Shown here piece after piece: positions 53,701 to 61,915 of a stretch of DNA of 64,000 nt. Source of the stretch: an uncultured Dorea sp. (GTDB taxonomy: Bacteria > Bacillota > Clostridia > Lachnospirales > Lachnospiraceae); contig URTM01000006.1 in NCBI GenBank assembly GCA_900550865.1, positions 1-64,000 on the forward strand, written 5' to 3'. Below the pieces are notes generated by a model. The model had not been told where the DNA came from. It worked only from the letters and a program-made list of their open reading frames with translations, and did not search any database. The first letter of the stretch is position 1. Every line of letters starts with the position of its first letter. Both the position numbers and the translations under genes were made by a program.

Positions 53701-53821
53701 AAATCCTTACAACTCACGGCAACTATGAGAAACACGCTTCGCGAGTTTCTCAAGTTATCGCGGCAGTCGCCAAGGTCTCGTGCAAGCACGGACTTTGGCT
53801 CGTTGCTCGCGTAAATAAAAA
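53701..53821. repeat. Structured intergenic element (two nested hairpins)
   Basis: AACT-A-TGAGAAAC-A-CGC, a TTC loop and the full complement form a hairpin (53721-53756). CCAAGGTC and CGTGC pair with GCACG and GACTTTGG in a second (53770-53798). CGCG-rich flanks (53758-53766 and 53800-53811) can close around the second. No coding potential. On the minus strand it ends in GGATTTTTT, so it could be the 3' part of a transcript or an RNA of its own. Its family is unknown to me; it may be a dispersed intergenic repeat. Confidence 0.55.
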
Positions 53822-53855
53822 AGAAATGCCAGTGTCATTACACCAACATTTCTCT
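53822..53855 (-). terminator. Intrinsic terminator of the GntR gene
   Basis: On the minus strand AGAAATGTTGGTGT and ACACTGGCATTTCT pair with one bulged or mismatched pair, followed by TTTTTTATTT. Confidence 0.8.
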
Positions 53856-53914
53856 TTTTCATCCATCATTCATTTTCCCGGAATCATGCTCTCCAAAATT
53901 CCTCTGCGACTTCT

Positions 53915-54607
53915 TTATGAAATCAGAAAGTCCAGTGAAAACTTCGTGTCTGCTTCCGTCATTCCCTGCTCTTTTAAAAGTCTGTGGATCGTACCCATAT
54001 AATGATCCGACAATACCCTGCAGATCTCTTCTTTCTTTCTGCTTTTGCATACTTCCAGCAGTTCTTTATGTATCGGATATTGTCGTGCGATCACTGCTTT
54101 TTTGTCTGATGCCAGATTATAACCTGTTACGATATTCCCATAATTCAGACTTTTCCATGCCTTATACAGACTTTTCATTCCGGTCATTCTGATCAGACAG
54201 CTGTGTAACTTGTTATCATATGAAAACAGCTGATCATATTCATCCACATCCAGATTCTTCATGCGTTCCAGGATTTCTTCCATCTCCTGCAGGGTTTCTT
54301 CCGGTATCTTTCCTCCCATAAGACGCACTGCCATAATCTCATAATTCGCACGCATCAGATAGATTTCAAATGATTCTTCGAATGTGATCTCTTTCACGGA
54401 ACATCCGGCATTTCTTACATATTCTACCAGCCCTTCATTCTCCAGTTCGCGCAGTGCCTCTCTGATCGGTGCACGGCTGGTCTTGAATTCTTTTGCGAGT
54501 TCCTGTTCGACAATCTTCTGTCCCGGCTGCAATACCCTGTTAATAATCCGTTTTCTTATAATATCTACAATACTTTCACGTAATGTCTTGTATCCTAATT
54601 CTGTCAT
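53915..54607 (-). CDS. GntR-family (FadR/FCD) transcriptional regulator
   Basis: A 230-residue regulator with an N-terminal winged helix (QELAKEFKTSRAPIREALRE, ELENEGLVEY) and an all-helical FCD effector domain (about 85-220). The ATG at 54607 follows GGGAGAAAAT; a TTG four codons earlier overlaps that site. FCD regulators sense organic or amino acids. It lies among peptide-use genes and between the two TGTCGACAAT palindromes. Confidence 0.9.
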   Translation of the reverse strand: MTELGYKTLRESIVDIIRKRIINRVLQPGQKIVEQELAKEFKTSRAPIREALRELENEGLVEYVRNAGCSVKEITFEESFEIYLMRANYEIMAVRLMGGKIPEETLQEMEEILERMKNLDVDEYDQLFSYDNKLHSCLIRMTGMKSLYKAWKSLNYGNIVTGYNLASDKKAVIARQYPIHKELLEVCKSRKKEEICRVLSDHYMGTIHRLLKEQGMTEADTKFSLDFLIS

Positions 54608-54666
54608 ATTTTCTCCCAATTTTCATATTTTTTTATTCGGTCATATAGCAGCCTTAATTATTCAAA

Positions 54667-54840
54667 TCATACTTCTCGATTTTCAACATCTGCCGGTCCT
54701 AACACCTGATTTCTAAAAGCAGACGGTGTCATCCCGTTTTTTACACGAAATGTCTTAATGAAATTTGCTTCACTGTTAAATCCGACTTCTTCTGATATTT
54801 CACTGACAGATACATTCGTTGAATTCTTTAGTACACGAAT
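54667..54840 (-). pseudogene. C-terminal remnant of an AraC-family regulator
   Basis: Translation of the minus strand gives about 57 residues, RVLKNSTNVSVSEISEEVGF, then NSEANFIKTFRVKNGMTPSAFR, then a TGA stop. This is the second helix-turn-helix of an AraC regulator. The reading frame has no N-terminal part and no start codon; a stop lies just upstream, where the aminopeptidase gene ends (the TAA at 54841). The join to that gene is abrupt, as expected after a deletion or insertion. Confidence 0.82.
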
Positions 54841-56157
54841 TTATAATATCTGATAATTCCCATCTGAATCAGCCTGGATATGCGACGCATAAAATGTCTC
54901 TACCGCTTTTACCATATACTCCGTGTCCTTTACACCGGCCGTCTCATAGGCCGAGTGCATGGCAAGCTGCGGTAATCCGATATCCACTGTATTCATGGAC
55001 ACCTGCGTCATCGCAATATTCCCCAATGTACTTCCTCCGGCTTCATCCGAACGGTTGGCGAAATACTGTAACGGTACGCCCGCTTTTTCACAGATCATCC
55101 GAAATACTGCCACACTGACTGCATCACTGGTGTATTTCTGTCCGGCGTGTGACTTGATCACAATTCCGTCATTCATATAGACGCAGTTTGTCGCATCCGT
55201 CTTCTGTCTGTAATTCGGGTGGACCGCATGGGCATTGTCACAGCTAAGCATAAAGCTTCCGGCTACTGCACGATAGAATTCCTCTTCGTTCTTTCCAAGT
55301 GCTTTGTTCATCCGCCACAATACATCATAAAGAAATGTAGATGCGGCTCCCTGTTTTGTTCCTGAGCCTACTTCTTCGTTATCAAAGCAGGCATAGACAT
55401 TGATATTCTGTTCATTTTCCGCTGCCAGAAATCCCTTCATGGATGTAAATGCACACTGCAGATCATCCAGTCTCGGACATCCGATAAATTCACGGTCACT
55501 TCCCCATCTGACCGCTCCCATGCGGTTATACAAGAACAGATCCATGCCATAGATATCCGTATCTTTTAATCCCAATTCTTCTGCAACTAAGGATCTTACC
55601 TCTCCTTGTCCTTTTACGCTTCCCGATAATACCGGTAACATATCAATCTGTTTATTAACAGCTCTTCCTTCATTCACTTTCCGATCCATATGAATCGCAA
55701 GACTCGGAATCATCAGAAGATCTCTGTCCACCTTCACAAGTCTGGTTTCGATTCTTTCCCCATTCTTAACCATAACTCTTCCGGCCAGTGACAATGGTCT
55801 GTCGAACCATGTCTGGCAGATCATACCGCCGTAACCTTCGGTATTCAGTACCGTATATTTCTTTGCGACCTCGATCTGCGCATTCTCTTTCAGTTTAAAA
55901 GTCGGCGAATCACTGTGTGATGCTGTCACATGGAAACTGTAGTTGTCCAGTTCTTTTCCTGCTTTTACTGCAATGATACTGGAATTATTTCTTGTTACAT
56001 AGTATCTTTTTCCAGGTTTGATCTCCCACTTTTCTGACTCTTTTAATTCTGCGAATCCTTCCTGTTTTAGGATCTCTTTTAATTCTGCGACCGCATGAAA
56101 TGCTGTCGGTGCGTGTTCTATAAATGTTGTCAGTTCTGATATGATATTTGTTTCCAT
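54841..56157 (-). CDS. M18 aminopeptidase (second copy)
   Basis: A 438-residue metallo-aminopeptidase. Motifs: TASHSDSPTFKLKENA, RLDDLQCAFTSMKGF, CFDNEEVGSGTKQGA, SCDNAHAVHPNY and LAMHSAYETAG. The ATG at 56157 follows AAGAGGGATATA. It is only distantly similar to the first copy, so this is probably a second M18 subfamily with its own specificity. An AraC remnant directly follows its stop and a PepT remnant lies upstream, so it sits at a rearranged site. Confidence 0.93.
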   Translation of the reverse strand: METNIISELTTFIEHAPTAFHAVAELKEILKQEGFAELKESEKWEIKPGKRYYVTRNNSSIIAVKAGKELDNYSFHVTASHSDSPTFKLKENAQIEVAKKYTVLNTEGYGGMICQTWFDRPLSLAGRVMVKNGERIETRLVKVDRDLLMIPSLAIHMDRKVNEGRAVNKQIDMLPVLSGSVKGQGEVRSLVAEELGLKDTDIYGMDLFLYNRMGAVRWGSDREFIGCPRLDDLQCAFTSMKGFLAAENEQNINVYACFDNEEVGSGTKQGAASTFLYDVLWRMNKALGKNEEEFYRAVAGSFMLSCDNAHAVHPNYRQKTDATNCVYMNDGIVIKSHAGQKYTSDAVSVAVFRMICEKAGVPLQYFANRSDEAGGSTLGNIAMTQVSMNTVDIGLPQLAMHSAYETAGVKDTEYMVKAVETFYASHIQADSDGNYQIL

Positions 56158-56286
56158 TATATCCCTCTTCATCTTCCATTTTGTTCCGCTCCTGCCTGAC
56201 AAGTGTAAACGGTTCTTTACTGTACTTCCCCATAATACAGCAGATCGTCATTGCAAACAAGCACCAACTGCCAAAGAAATCCCTGT

Positions 56287-56547
56287 TTATTTCGCAAACA
56301 TACCAATGATATCTTTTACCATCACAACAGCTTTATCCATTCCTTCTACTGTAATGTGCTCATATACCCCATGGAATGCATATCCGCCGGTTCCAAGATT
56401 CGGACAAGGAAATCCTTTAAAACTTAATCTCGCACCATCTGTTCCCCCGCGGATTGGCGCAACATCCGGAACGATATCTGCATTCTCGGCTGCTTTCTTC
56501 GCATATTCAATGAGCTGCATGCATTTCACATTCTTATTGTAAATCAT
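56287..56547 (-). pseudogene. C-terminal remnant of peptidase T (PepT)
   Basis: About 85 residues are open. The section PIRGGTDGARLSFKGFPCPN, then LGTGGYAFHGVYEHITVEGM, is the conserved C-terminus of PepT (M20B, about 408 residues). The catalytic domain and zinc ligands upstream are gone, and the possible ATG has no ribosome site. A CGCCAA...TTGGCG dyad (56552-56570) and a TGTCGACAAT palindrome (56571-56582) precede it, perhaps left from the old promoter. Confidence 0.85.
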
Positions 56548-56551
56548 CTCC

Positions 56552-56582
56552 CGCCAAATGTATATTGGCGAATGTCGACAAT
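56552..56582. promoter_or_regulatory. CGCCAA dyad and TGTCGACAAT palindrome, candidate GntR site 2
   Basis: CGCCAA and TTGGCG flank 7 bp, immediately followed by AATGTCGACAAT. They lie just upstream of the truncated pepT frame, in the position of an operator. The second motif matches the palindrome at 53564 in 11 of 12 bases. Confidence 0.4.
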
Positions 56583-56636
56583 ATAATGTTCTTAATTTTG
56601 TTATATTTTTCTTTGAATTTATGTTAAAATTCTTTT

Positions 56637-56700
56637 AGATGCTCTGATATCAGATTTTCTGATATTCATTCTGATATTAGATGCTCTGACAACAGATAAT
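56637..56700. repeat. Short direct repeats upstream of the yfcE-like gene
   Basis: AGATGCTCTGA occurs twice (about 56638 and 56679) and CTGATAT three times within 64 bp. The sequence is AT-rich and lies 30-90 bp before the start codon. It may be a regulatory site or a simple slippage product. Confidence 0.4.
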
Positions 56701-56729
56701 TATATAATATCAAAGTGAGGTACATACAT

Positions 56730-57263
56730 ATGAAATTAATGATCGCATCCGATATCCACGGCTCTGCTTACTACTGCCGTAAAATGCTTGACGCTTACAA
56801 ACGTGAAGGTGCCGACCGCCTTCTTCTTCTCGGAGACATCCTTTATCACGGTCCGCGTAATGACCTGCCAAAGGATTACAATCCAAAGGAAGTTATTGCC
56901 ATGCTGAATCCTATGAAGCAGGAACTGCTCTGCGTACGCGGTAACTGTGACACGGAAGTAGACCAGATGGTGCTGGAATTCCCGATCCTGGCGGACTACT
57001 GTTTTCTGGAAATTGATGGACGTACGATCTTCGCATCCCACGGACATCATCATAATCCGAAGAATCCTCCGATGCTGAAAAAGGGAGATATTCTTCTGAA
57101 TGGTCATACACATATTCCTGCGAATGAAGATATGGGTGATTTTATCTATATGAATCCAGGATCTGTATCAATTCCCAAGGAAGGTTCTGCTCACGGATAT
57201 ATGATCTGCGAGGGCGGAGAATTTACCTGGAAGGATCTTGAGGGGAATGTAGTTGCTATTTAG
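56730..57263 (+). CDS. YfcE-type metallophosphodiesterase
   Basis: A 177-residue calcineurin-like enzyme. Metal-site motifs: ASDIHGS (D-x-H), LLLGDILYHGP (GD), VRGNCDTE (GNCD), SHGHHHNP, and LNGHTHIPA (GHTH). YfcE relatives cleave phosphodiesters in vitro; physiological substrate unknown. The ATG at 56730 follows GTGAGG; the five codons upstream are leader. It is monocistronic, ending in front of a large palindromic region. Confidence 0.92.
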   Translation: MKLMIASDIHGSAYYCRKMLDAYKREGADRLLLLGDILYHGPRNDLPKDYNPKEVIAMLNPMKQELLCVRGNCDTEVDQMVLEFPILADYCFLEIDGRTIFASHGHHHNPKNPPMLKKGDILLNGHTHIPANEDMGDFIYMNPGSVSIPKEGSAHGYMICEGGEFTWKDLEGNVVAI

Positions 57264-57297
57264 TTCATCATCGTGGCTTACCCCGGTCCATGATAAT
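57264..57297. repeat. Hairpin directly after the yfcE-like gene
   Basis: TTCATCATCGTGG and CCATGATAATGAA pair with two mismatches around about 11 nt. There is no T-run after it, so it is a weak terminator at best. It is the left-most of the inverted repeats in this 468-bp gene-free region. Confidence 0.5.
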
Positions 57298-57466
57298 GAA
57301 TTTAATAGAGGACTGTAACCGTTGTGTTGCCGGAAAGTTGTGGCAGAAGCCTTGATTTTCCGGATTTTCTGTTGTTAAGCATTTAATTTATAAGAAACTG
57401 CCAGCGACAGATTATATAATAGATACACTTCCGGTCTCACAACGGTTACGACTCCTCTATTAATTC
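57298..57466. repeat. Inverted repeat 1 of the 57-kb mosaic (about 29-bp arms)
   Basis: The left arm (57298-57326, GAATTTAATAGAGGA...CCGTTGTG) and right arm (57438-57466, CACAACGGTTAC...TATTAATTC) match in about 26 of 29 positions with one or two shifts. Between them lies a GCCGGAAA...TTTTCCGG hairpin, and on the minus strand (57411-57392) TCTGTCGCTGGCAGTTTCTT, which matches the core of the 46-bp repeat in about 17 of 20 bases. Confidence 0.65.
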
Positions 57467-57725
57467 ACTATAGCATTAGATACACACGGAATAAAAGTTA
57501 GTAATCCTTTCCTGTGAATGTGTAGGAGGTGCTGGTAATACTTAAGGGGCAAAATTCTGCGTTAGGTATTCAAAATTTGATTGTCCGAGCATATGCGAGT
57601 TTCAAATTTTGAATGCCTGCTTTTAGCAGAATTTTGCCCCTTTAGTATTTCCCACCGACGAAACCTGAACAGGAAAGGATTACTAACTTTTATTCCGGTC
57701 CGGGTATCTAGTTTAGTGAATTAAG
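57458..57725. repeat. Large inverted repeat 2 of the 57-kb mosaic (about 130-bp arms)
   Basis: The two halves read toward each other: TTAATTCACTA at both ends, then TAGATAC, GGAATAAAAGTTAGTAATCC, TTTCCTGT, a diverged 25-bp part, AAGGGGCAAAATTCTGC, and ATTCAAAATTTGA near the centre (about 57583-57601). Arm identity is about 80% by eye. There is no open frame. The end has no target duplication I can confirm. It resembles a MITE or two inverted copies of one element. Confidence 0.7.
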
Positions 57726-57731
57726 TAGAAC

Positions 57732-60170
57732 TTATTCTTCTCTATGCCGTATCTTCCGATACGCTTTCCGCAATCCCTTCACCAGAAGTGTCAGATAACG
57801 AAGCACTGCCTCAGTCGCAATCGAAAAGATCACAAACAGCATGATACATTTTTGTGACATTCCTGTGATTGCGAACAGCCTTGGCAGGAAGATGATACAT
57901 AAGATACATCCAACCAGACATCCTCCCCAGACTGCACCACGGAAGATATTGACCGGTTTACAGATATTGAACAGGATGATGAATCCTACGATCAAAAGTA
58001 ACATCGTTGCCGCTGTCGAGATATCTGTAGAATTTACTCCAAATGTCTTACCGAATACAACCAGTGCTCCGACCATCAATACATCGGTCAGACCTGCAGG
58101 CAGTGCCTTCAGAAATACATTAGTCAGGAAATGTCCTTGTATTCTTTCTTTATTCGGCTGGAATGCCAGGAAGAATCCCGGTACTCCGATTGTGAACATA
58201 CTGATCAGTGATATCTGGGATGGCTCCAACGGATATGTAATCATCAGCACTACAGAGAATAAGGACAACAGGAACGAGAAGATATTCTTCACCAGGAACA
58301 GACTGGCTGAACGCTGGATATTATTGACAACTCTTCTTCCTTCCATCACTACCGACGGCATACATGCAAAGTTGGATTCCAGTAATACAACCTGCGAAGC
58401 CTGTACTGCCGCATCACTTCCGGATGCCATGGCAACACTACAGTCAGCATCTTTCAGTGCAAGTACGTCGTTGACACCGTCTCCGGTCATCGCTACTGTC
58501 TTACCCTGGTCTTTCAGCGCATGTACGAACTGCCGCTTCTGATCCGGTGTTACACGTCCGAATACAGTATAATTGGCAACTGCGTCCGCAACTTCTGCAT
58601 CGGTATGAAGTGTTGTTGCATCGATATAACGGTCCGCATTTGCAATTCCTGCTTCTTTTGCCACTTCAGAAACAGTCAGTGGATTATCTCCGGATATGAC
58701 TTTCACTTCTACGCCCTGTTCTGCAAAGTAGGCAAATGTCTCCGGTGCTTCTTTTCGGATTGGGTTGGCAAGAAGGACATAACCAAGCGGTATGACTTTG
58801 CCGGTCAGTGCCTTTCCATCCAGTTCCCCGTCGTAAGAACCGAATACCAGTACACGGTTTCCCTTTCCTGCATAGACTTCTATCTCTTCTTTGTATTCTT
58901 CAAAATCATCCCTCAGTACGAATTCCGGTGCTCCGAGCACATATACTTCATCTTTGTATGTGACTCCGCTGTATTTTGTTGCGGATGTAAATGGGGTCAC
59001 GGACTCAGCCGTCTTGCCAGTTCCTTCTTTGAAATATTCTTTTAGCGCTTCCATGGTGATGTTATCACTGCTCATTGCCTTTGCAAAATCACCAAGCATC
59101 TTCGGAAGTTCCGGCATTTCGTCTTTTTTATAATTGGACGTTGGAACCACATCTTTGACACTCATGTTTGTCTCTGTGATGGTTCCAGTTTTATCCACGC
59201 AAAGTACATTAACTCTGGCGAGTGTCTCGATACTCTTCATGTCATGAAGCAATACCTTCTGTTTTGCCAGGCGCATCGCACTGACTGCCATTGCCACACT
59301 TGCAAGAAGGTATAACCCTTCCGGGATCATACCGATCACAGCCGCTACCATGGAAGTGATACTGCTTCGGAACGGATCTCCGTTAAAGAAGAAGCTCTGT
59401 ACGAACAGGATAATTCCGATCGGGATCAGTGCGATACCGACGAATTTTACCAGTTTGTCAAGGGAGCGGATCATTTCTGACTGCTCACCCTTCTGCATTG
59501 CCTTAGCTTCCAGTGTCAGTTTTGAAATGTAGGAGTCCACGCCTACGGCATCCAGTCTTGCGTGACATTCTCCTGCCACAATGAAACTTCCGGACATCAG
59601 ATGATCTCCCGGATTCTTGGTAATCTCATCCGATTCTCCTGTCAGGAGGGATTCATTGACCTGTACGCTTCCATGTACCACTTCCGCGTCTGCACAGACC
59701 TGATTTCCTGCTTTAAAGATCACGATATCATCCAGCACCAGACTTTCGGAATTGACCCGTGAAGTCTTTCCATCTCTGACCACCGTTGCATGCGGGGCAT
59801 TCAGCATATTCAGCTTTTCCAGTGTCCTCTTGGAACGTATCTCCTGTACGATACCGATCAGTGTATTAAAGATAATAACCGGTAAAAATGTCAGATTCCG
59901 AAATGATCCCACAATCGTCAGAAGGATTGCCAGCACCAGAAAGATCAGGTTAAAATAGGTAAATACATTTTCCTTAATGATTTCTTCCGTCGTCTGTGCC
60001 GGTGGGTCGACTGACATATTGCTCCAGCCGTCACGCTTATGTTCCTCTACCTGTGCCGTTGTCAGACCTTCTTCATAATCCGGTTCGTATCTGGTTGTCG
60101 GTGTTCTCTCTATCTCATAATCACAGGCTTCTTCCTGTAGTTTTCGTTTTCGCCTGTCTTTTTTCTGCAT
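57732..60170 (-). CDS. P-type cation-transporting ATPase, CtpE/Exp7-like
   Basis: An 812-residue P-type ATPase. In order: a short cytosolic N-terminus, two helices, the actuator domain with LTGESDE, the M4 ion-site motif MIPEGLYLLAS, the phosphorylation site CVDKTGTIT, the hinge MTGDGVNDVLALKDADC, and six C-terminal helices. The PEGL motif with GLYLLAS is typical of CtpE-type pumps, for which calcium has been proposed. No metal-binding N-terminal domain. The ATG at 60170 follows AAGGAGGAATTCT. It reads toward the palindromic region. Confidence 0.92.
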   Translation of the reverse strand: MQKKDRRKRKLQEEACDYEIERTPTTRYEPDYEEGLTTAQVEEHKRDGWSNMSVDPPAQTTEEIIKENVFTYFNLIFLVLAILLTIVGSFRNLTFLPVIIFNTLIGIVQEIRSKRTLEKLNMLNAPHATVVRDGKTSRVNSESLVLDDIVIFKAGNQVCADAEVVHGSVQVNESLLTGESDEITKNPGDHLMSGSFIVAGECHARLDAVGVDSYISKLTLEAKAMQKGEQSEMIRSLDKLVKFVGIALIPIGIILFVQSFFFNGDPFRSSITSMVAAVIGMIPEGLYLLASVAMAVSAMRLAKQKVLLHDMKSIETLARVNVLCVDKTGTITETNMSVKDVVPTSNYKKDEMPELPKMLGDFAKAMSSDNITMEALKEYFKEGTGKTAESVTPFTSATKYSGVTYKDEVYVLGAPEFVLRDDFEEYKEEIEVYAGKGNRVLVFGSYDGELDGKALTGKVIPLGYVLLANPIRKEAPETFAYFAEQGVEVKVISGDNPLTVSEVAKEAGIANADRYIDATTLHTDAEVADAVANYTVFGRVTPDQKRQFVHALKDQGKTVAMTGDGVNDVLALKDADCSVAMASGSDAAVQASQVVLLESNFACMPSVVMEGRRVVNNIQRSASLFLVKNIFSFLLSLFSVVLMITYPLEPSQISLISMFTIGVPGFFLAFQPNKERIQGHFLTNVFLKALPAGLTDVLMVGALVVFGKTFGVNSTDISTAATMLLLIVGFIILFNICKPVNIFRGAVWGGCLVGCILCIIFLPRLFAITGMSQKCIMLFVIFSIATEAVLRYLTLLVKGLRKAYRKIRHREE

Positions 60171-60386
60171 AGAATTCCTCCTTGTTGGCTGCATTCTGCA
60201 GCTACATTCTGATTTTATCTATCATTTGTATTTAGTATACACCAGAATATGCCAATATTGTATTAACACTTTATGAATTCTGTATGTAAATTTATTAAAC
60301 TACTATGATTCTTTCGTCCTGTAAGTTCTTTCAAAATTTACTATTAACGCTTTTCTACAATTTCTTCTGAATGTTTGAAGAAAAAA

Positions 60387-60419
60387 TGCAGTTCACTTTT
60401 TTCATATGTAAACTGCATC
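60387..60419 (-). terminator. Intrinsic terminator of the recQ-HD-rnhA run
   Basis: GATGCAGTTTAC and GTGAACTGCAT pair with one mismatch around about 10 nt and are followed by TTTTTTCTTC on the minus strand. Confidence 0.82.
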
Positions 60420-60426
60420 TCAATTT

Positions 60427-61083
60427 CTATATACTCACATTTTCATCCGTGCGAAGTAACGCACTTTTCGCAAGCTGGTCGGCCTCTTCGTTATAATGAT
60501 TTCCCGTATGTGCTGCGACTTTGCAGAAAGATATCTTTATCTGCTTTGCTGCTTCCTGCATATGCGCTGCATATTTGCTGGTGAGTGGTGTTCTTGCTCT
60601 CCATACACCCGTCACCCATTTTTCCACACCTTCATAATCATAGCGGAGCTCTACCGCCGGATAGTCATGTTCTTTTGCCCATTGTACCGCGTTCATCGCA
60701 CCAAGCATCTCTCCTGCAACGTTCCGGATCTTTACGCCTTCCGGATCACAGCCGCTTCCGGATTTTCTGAATTCTTCTCCGTCCGGTGTCAGGATCACAC
60801 AGCCAAAGGCATATCTTCCGATACTTTTTTCAAAGCTTCCATCCACATAGGCAATCACCATATTTTCCGGCACTTCCACAATTCCTGCTGCCTCTTTTTC
60901 TTTATCCCCGGACACATTCTCCGTTGTTGACATTTGTAAAAATGCCATCGCTTCTTCCCGGTCTGTAAAACCTCTGAACTCTGCTCCCGAGTATCCGGCT
61001 GTCGCTTTCTGACACTCTGCCCAGGTCTCAAATAAACCGGTCTTATGTCCTTTTCTTACTGCATACACTTTCTTTTTTGCCAT
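60427..61083 (-). CDS. Ribonuclease H1 with N-terminal hybrid-binding domain
   Basis: A 218-residue enzyme. Residues 3-48 form a caulimovirus-type hybrid-binding domain (KKVYAVRKGHKTGLFETWAE, EFRGFTDREEA). The RNase H domain (about 75-215) has the four catalytic acids in YVDGSFE, AGEMLGAMNA, ELRYDYEG, and NEEADQLAK. It removes the RNA of RNA:DNA hybrids. It follows the HD gene by 25 bp, in a run with recQ. Confidence 0.94.
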   Translation of the reverse strand: MAKKKVYAVRKGHKTGLFETWAECQKATAGYSGAEFRGFTDREEAMAFLQMSTTENVSGDKEKEAAGIVEVPENMVIAYVDGSFEKSIGRYAFGCVILTPDGEEFRKSGSGCDPEGVKIRNVAGEMLGAMNAVQWAKEHDYPAVELRYDYEGVEKWVTGVWRARTPLTSKYAAHMQEAAKQIKISFCKVAAHTGNHYNEEADQLAKSALLRTDENVSI

Positions 61084-61108
61084 ATATATTTCCCTTCTTA
61101 ATTACTAT

Positions 61109-61915
61109 TTATTTACAATCTATTTGCATCGGTTGTTTTAACTCTTCCTGAGCTCTTGTATAAATATATGTGTTCAGCTCCTGTCTTACCTTTTCCATCG
61201 TTTCCGCCGTCTCCGGATCTTCATACGGGATCCGTTTCACCAGCTTATCTACAAAATGATTCTCCTCGATCATTTCATACGTCACATCAAAATTAATGTC
61301 ATAAAAGTACGCAAGATACGACATCCAGTAATCCATCTTCGTCTTTCTTGTCTCGGAACGGACAGACGTCTGTGCTTCGAACTGCTGCATGATCTCTGGA
61401 GTGATCTTCGTTCTTCCAACCTCTTCGGCTGACACTCCAAGCATTGCTTCAACCGAATCTTCCAGTTTTACTCTGCAGTTGTCGAGCTTGTCCGCATCCC
61501 GGATGATTCTGGCATGTAATAATTCTCGTTCATCTCTGATTCCATCCAGACAATAATCACTGTGCCTTGCGATCGCCGTACGGATGATCCCGTCCCAGGT
61601 ATCTTCTTTCACAAACTGTCGGATCATTCCTTCTTCGAACAGGATCTCCACACCGAAAGATGCATGATCCATCGTTCCCGGTTCAAAGCTGTCATAACGC
61701 TTTAGCTGTTCAAATCTTCCGATATCATGAAGAAGTCCTATGATCTCAGCCAGCCTCCGGTCTTCTTCTGAAAGCTTAAGTCCTTTTGCAATCTTTCTGC
61801 TACATTCAACAACACCATAAGTATGGATAATCTTCAATTTTACCTTATCATTTTCCCGGTCATATCCATCCAGATACCGTTCAAATGCTTCCTTTGCATG
61901 ATCTAAATCTATCAT
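61109..61915 (-). CDS. HD-domain phosphohydrolase
   Basis: A 268-residue protein with the HD motif IHTYGVVECSRKIA...GLLHDIGRFEQ and a distal Asp in RDADKLDN, typical of metal-dependent phosphohydrolases of nucleotides or cyclic nucleotides. The family is broad, so the substrate is not known. It overlaps recQ by 4 bp (ATGA) and is followed by RNase H1, which suggests a nucleic-acid or nucleotide housekeeping role. Confidence 0.88.
   Translation of the reverse strand: MIDLDHAKEAFERYLDGYDRENDKVKLKIIHTYGVVECSRKIAKGLKLSEEDRRLAEIIGLLHDIGRFEQLKRYDSFEPGTMDHASFGVEILFEEGMIRQFVKEDTWDGIIRTAIARHSDYCLDGIRDERELLHARIIRDADKLDNCRVKLEDSVEAMLGVSAEEVGRTKITPEIMQQFEAQTSVRSETRKTKMDYWMSYLAYFYDINFDVTYEMIEENHFVDKLVKRIPYEDPETAETMEKVRQELNTYIYTRAQEELKQPMQIDCK

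Noticed and set aside
54819..55118. Plus-strand frame inside the second aminopeptidase
   Set aside because: Antisense to a gene with complete M18 motifs.
57458..57725. CRISPR array or attachment site in the palindromic region
   Set aside because: The repeats are inverted, not regularly spaced direct repeats, no cas genes or integrase are present, and the nearest tRNAs are 56 kb away.
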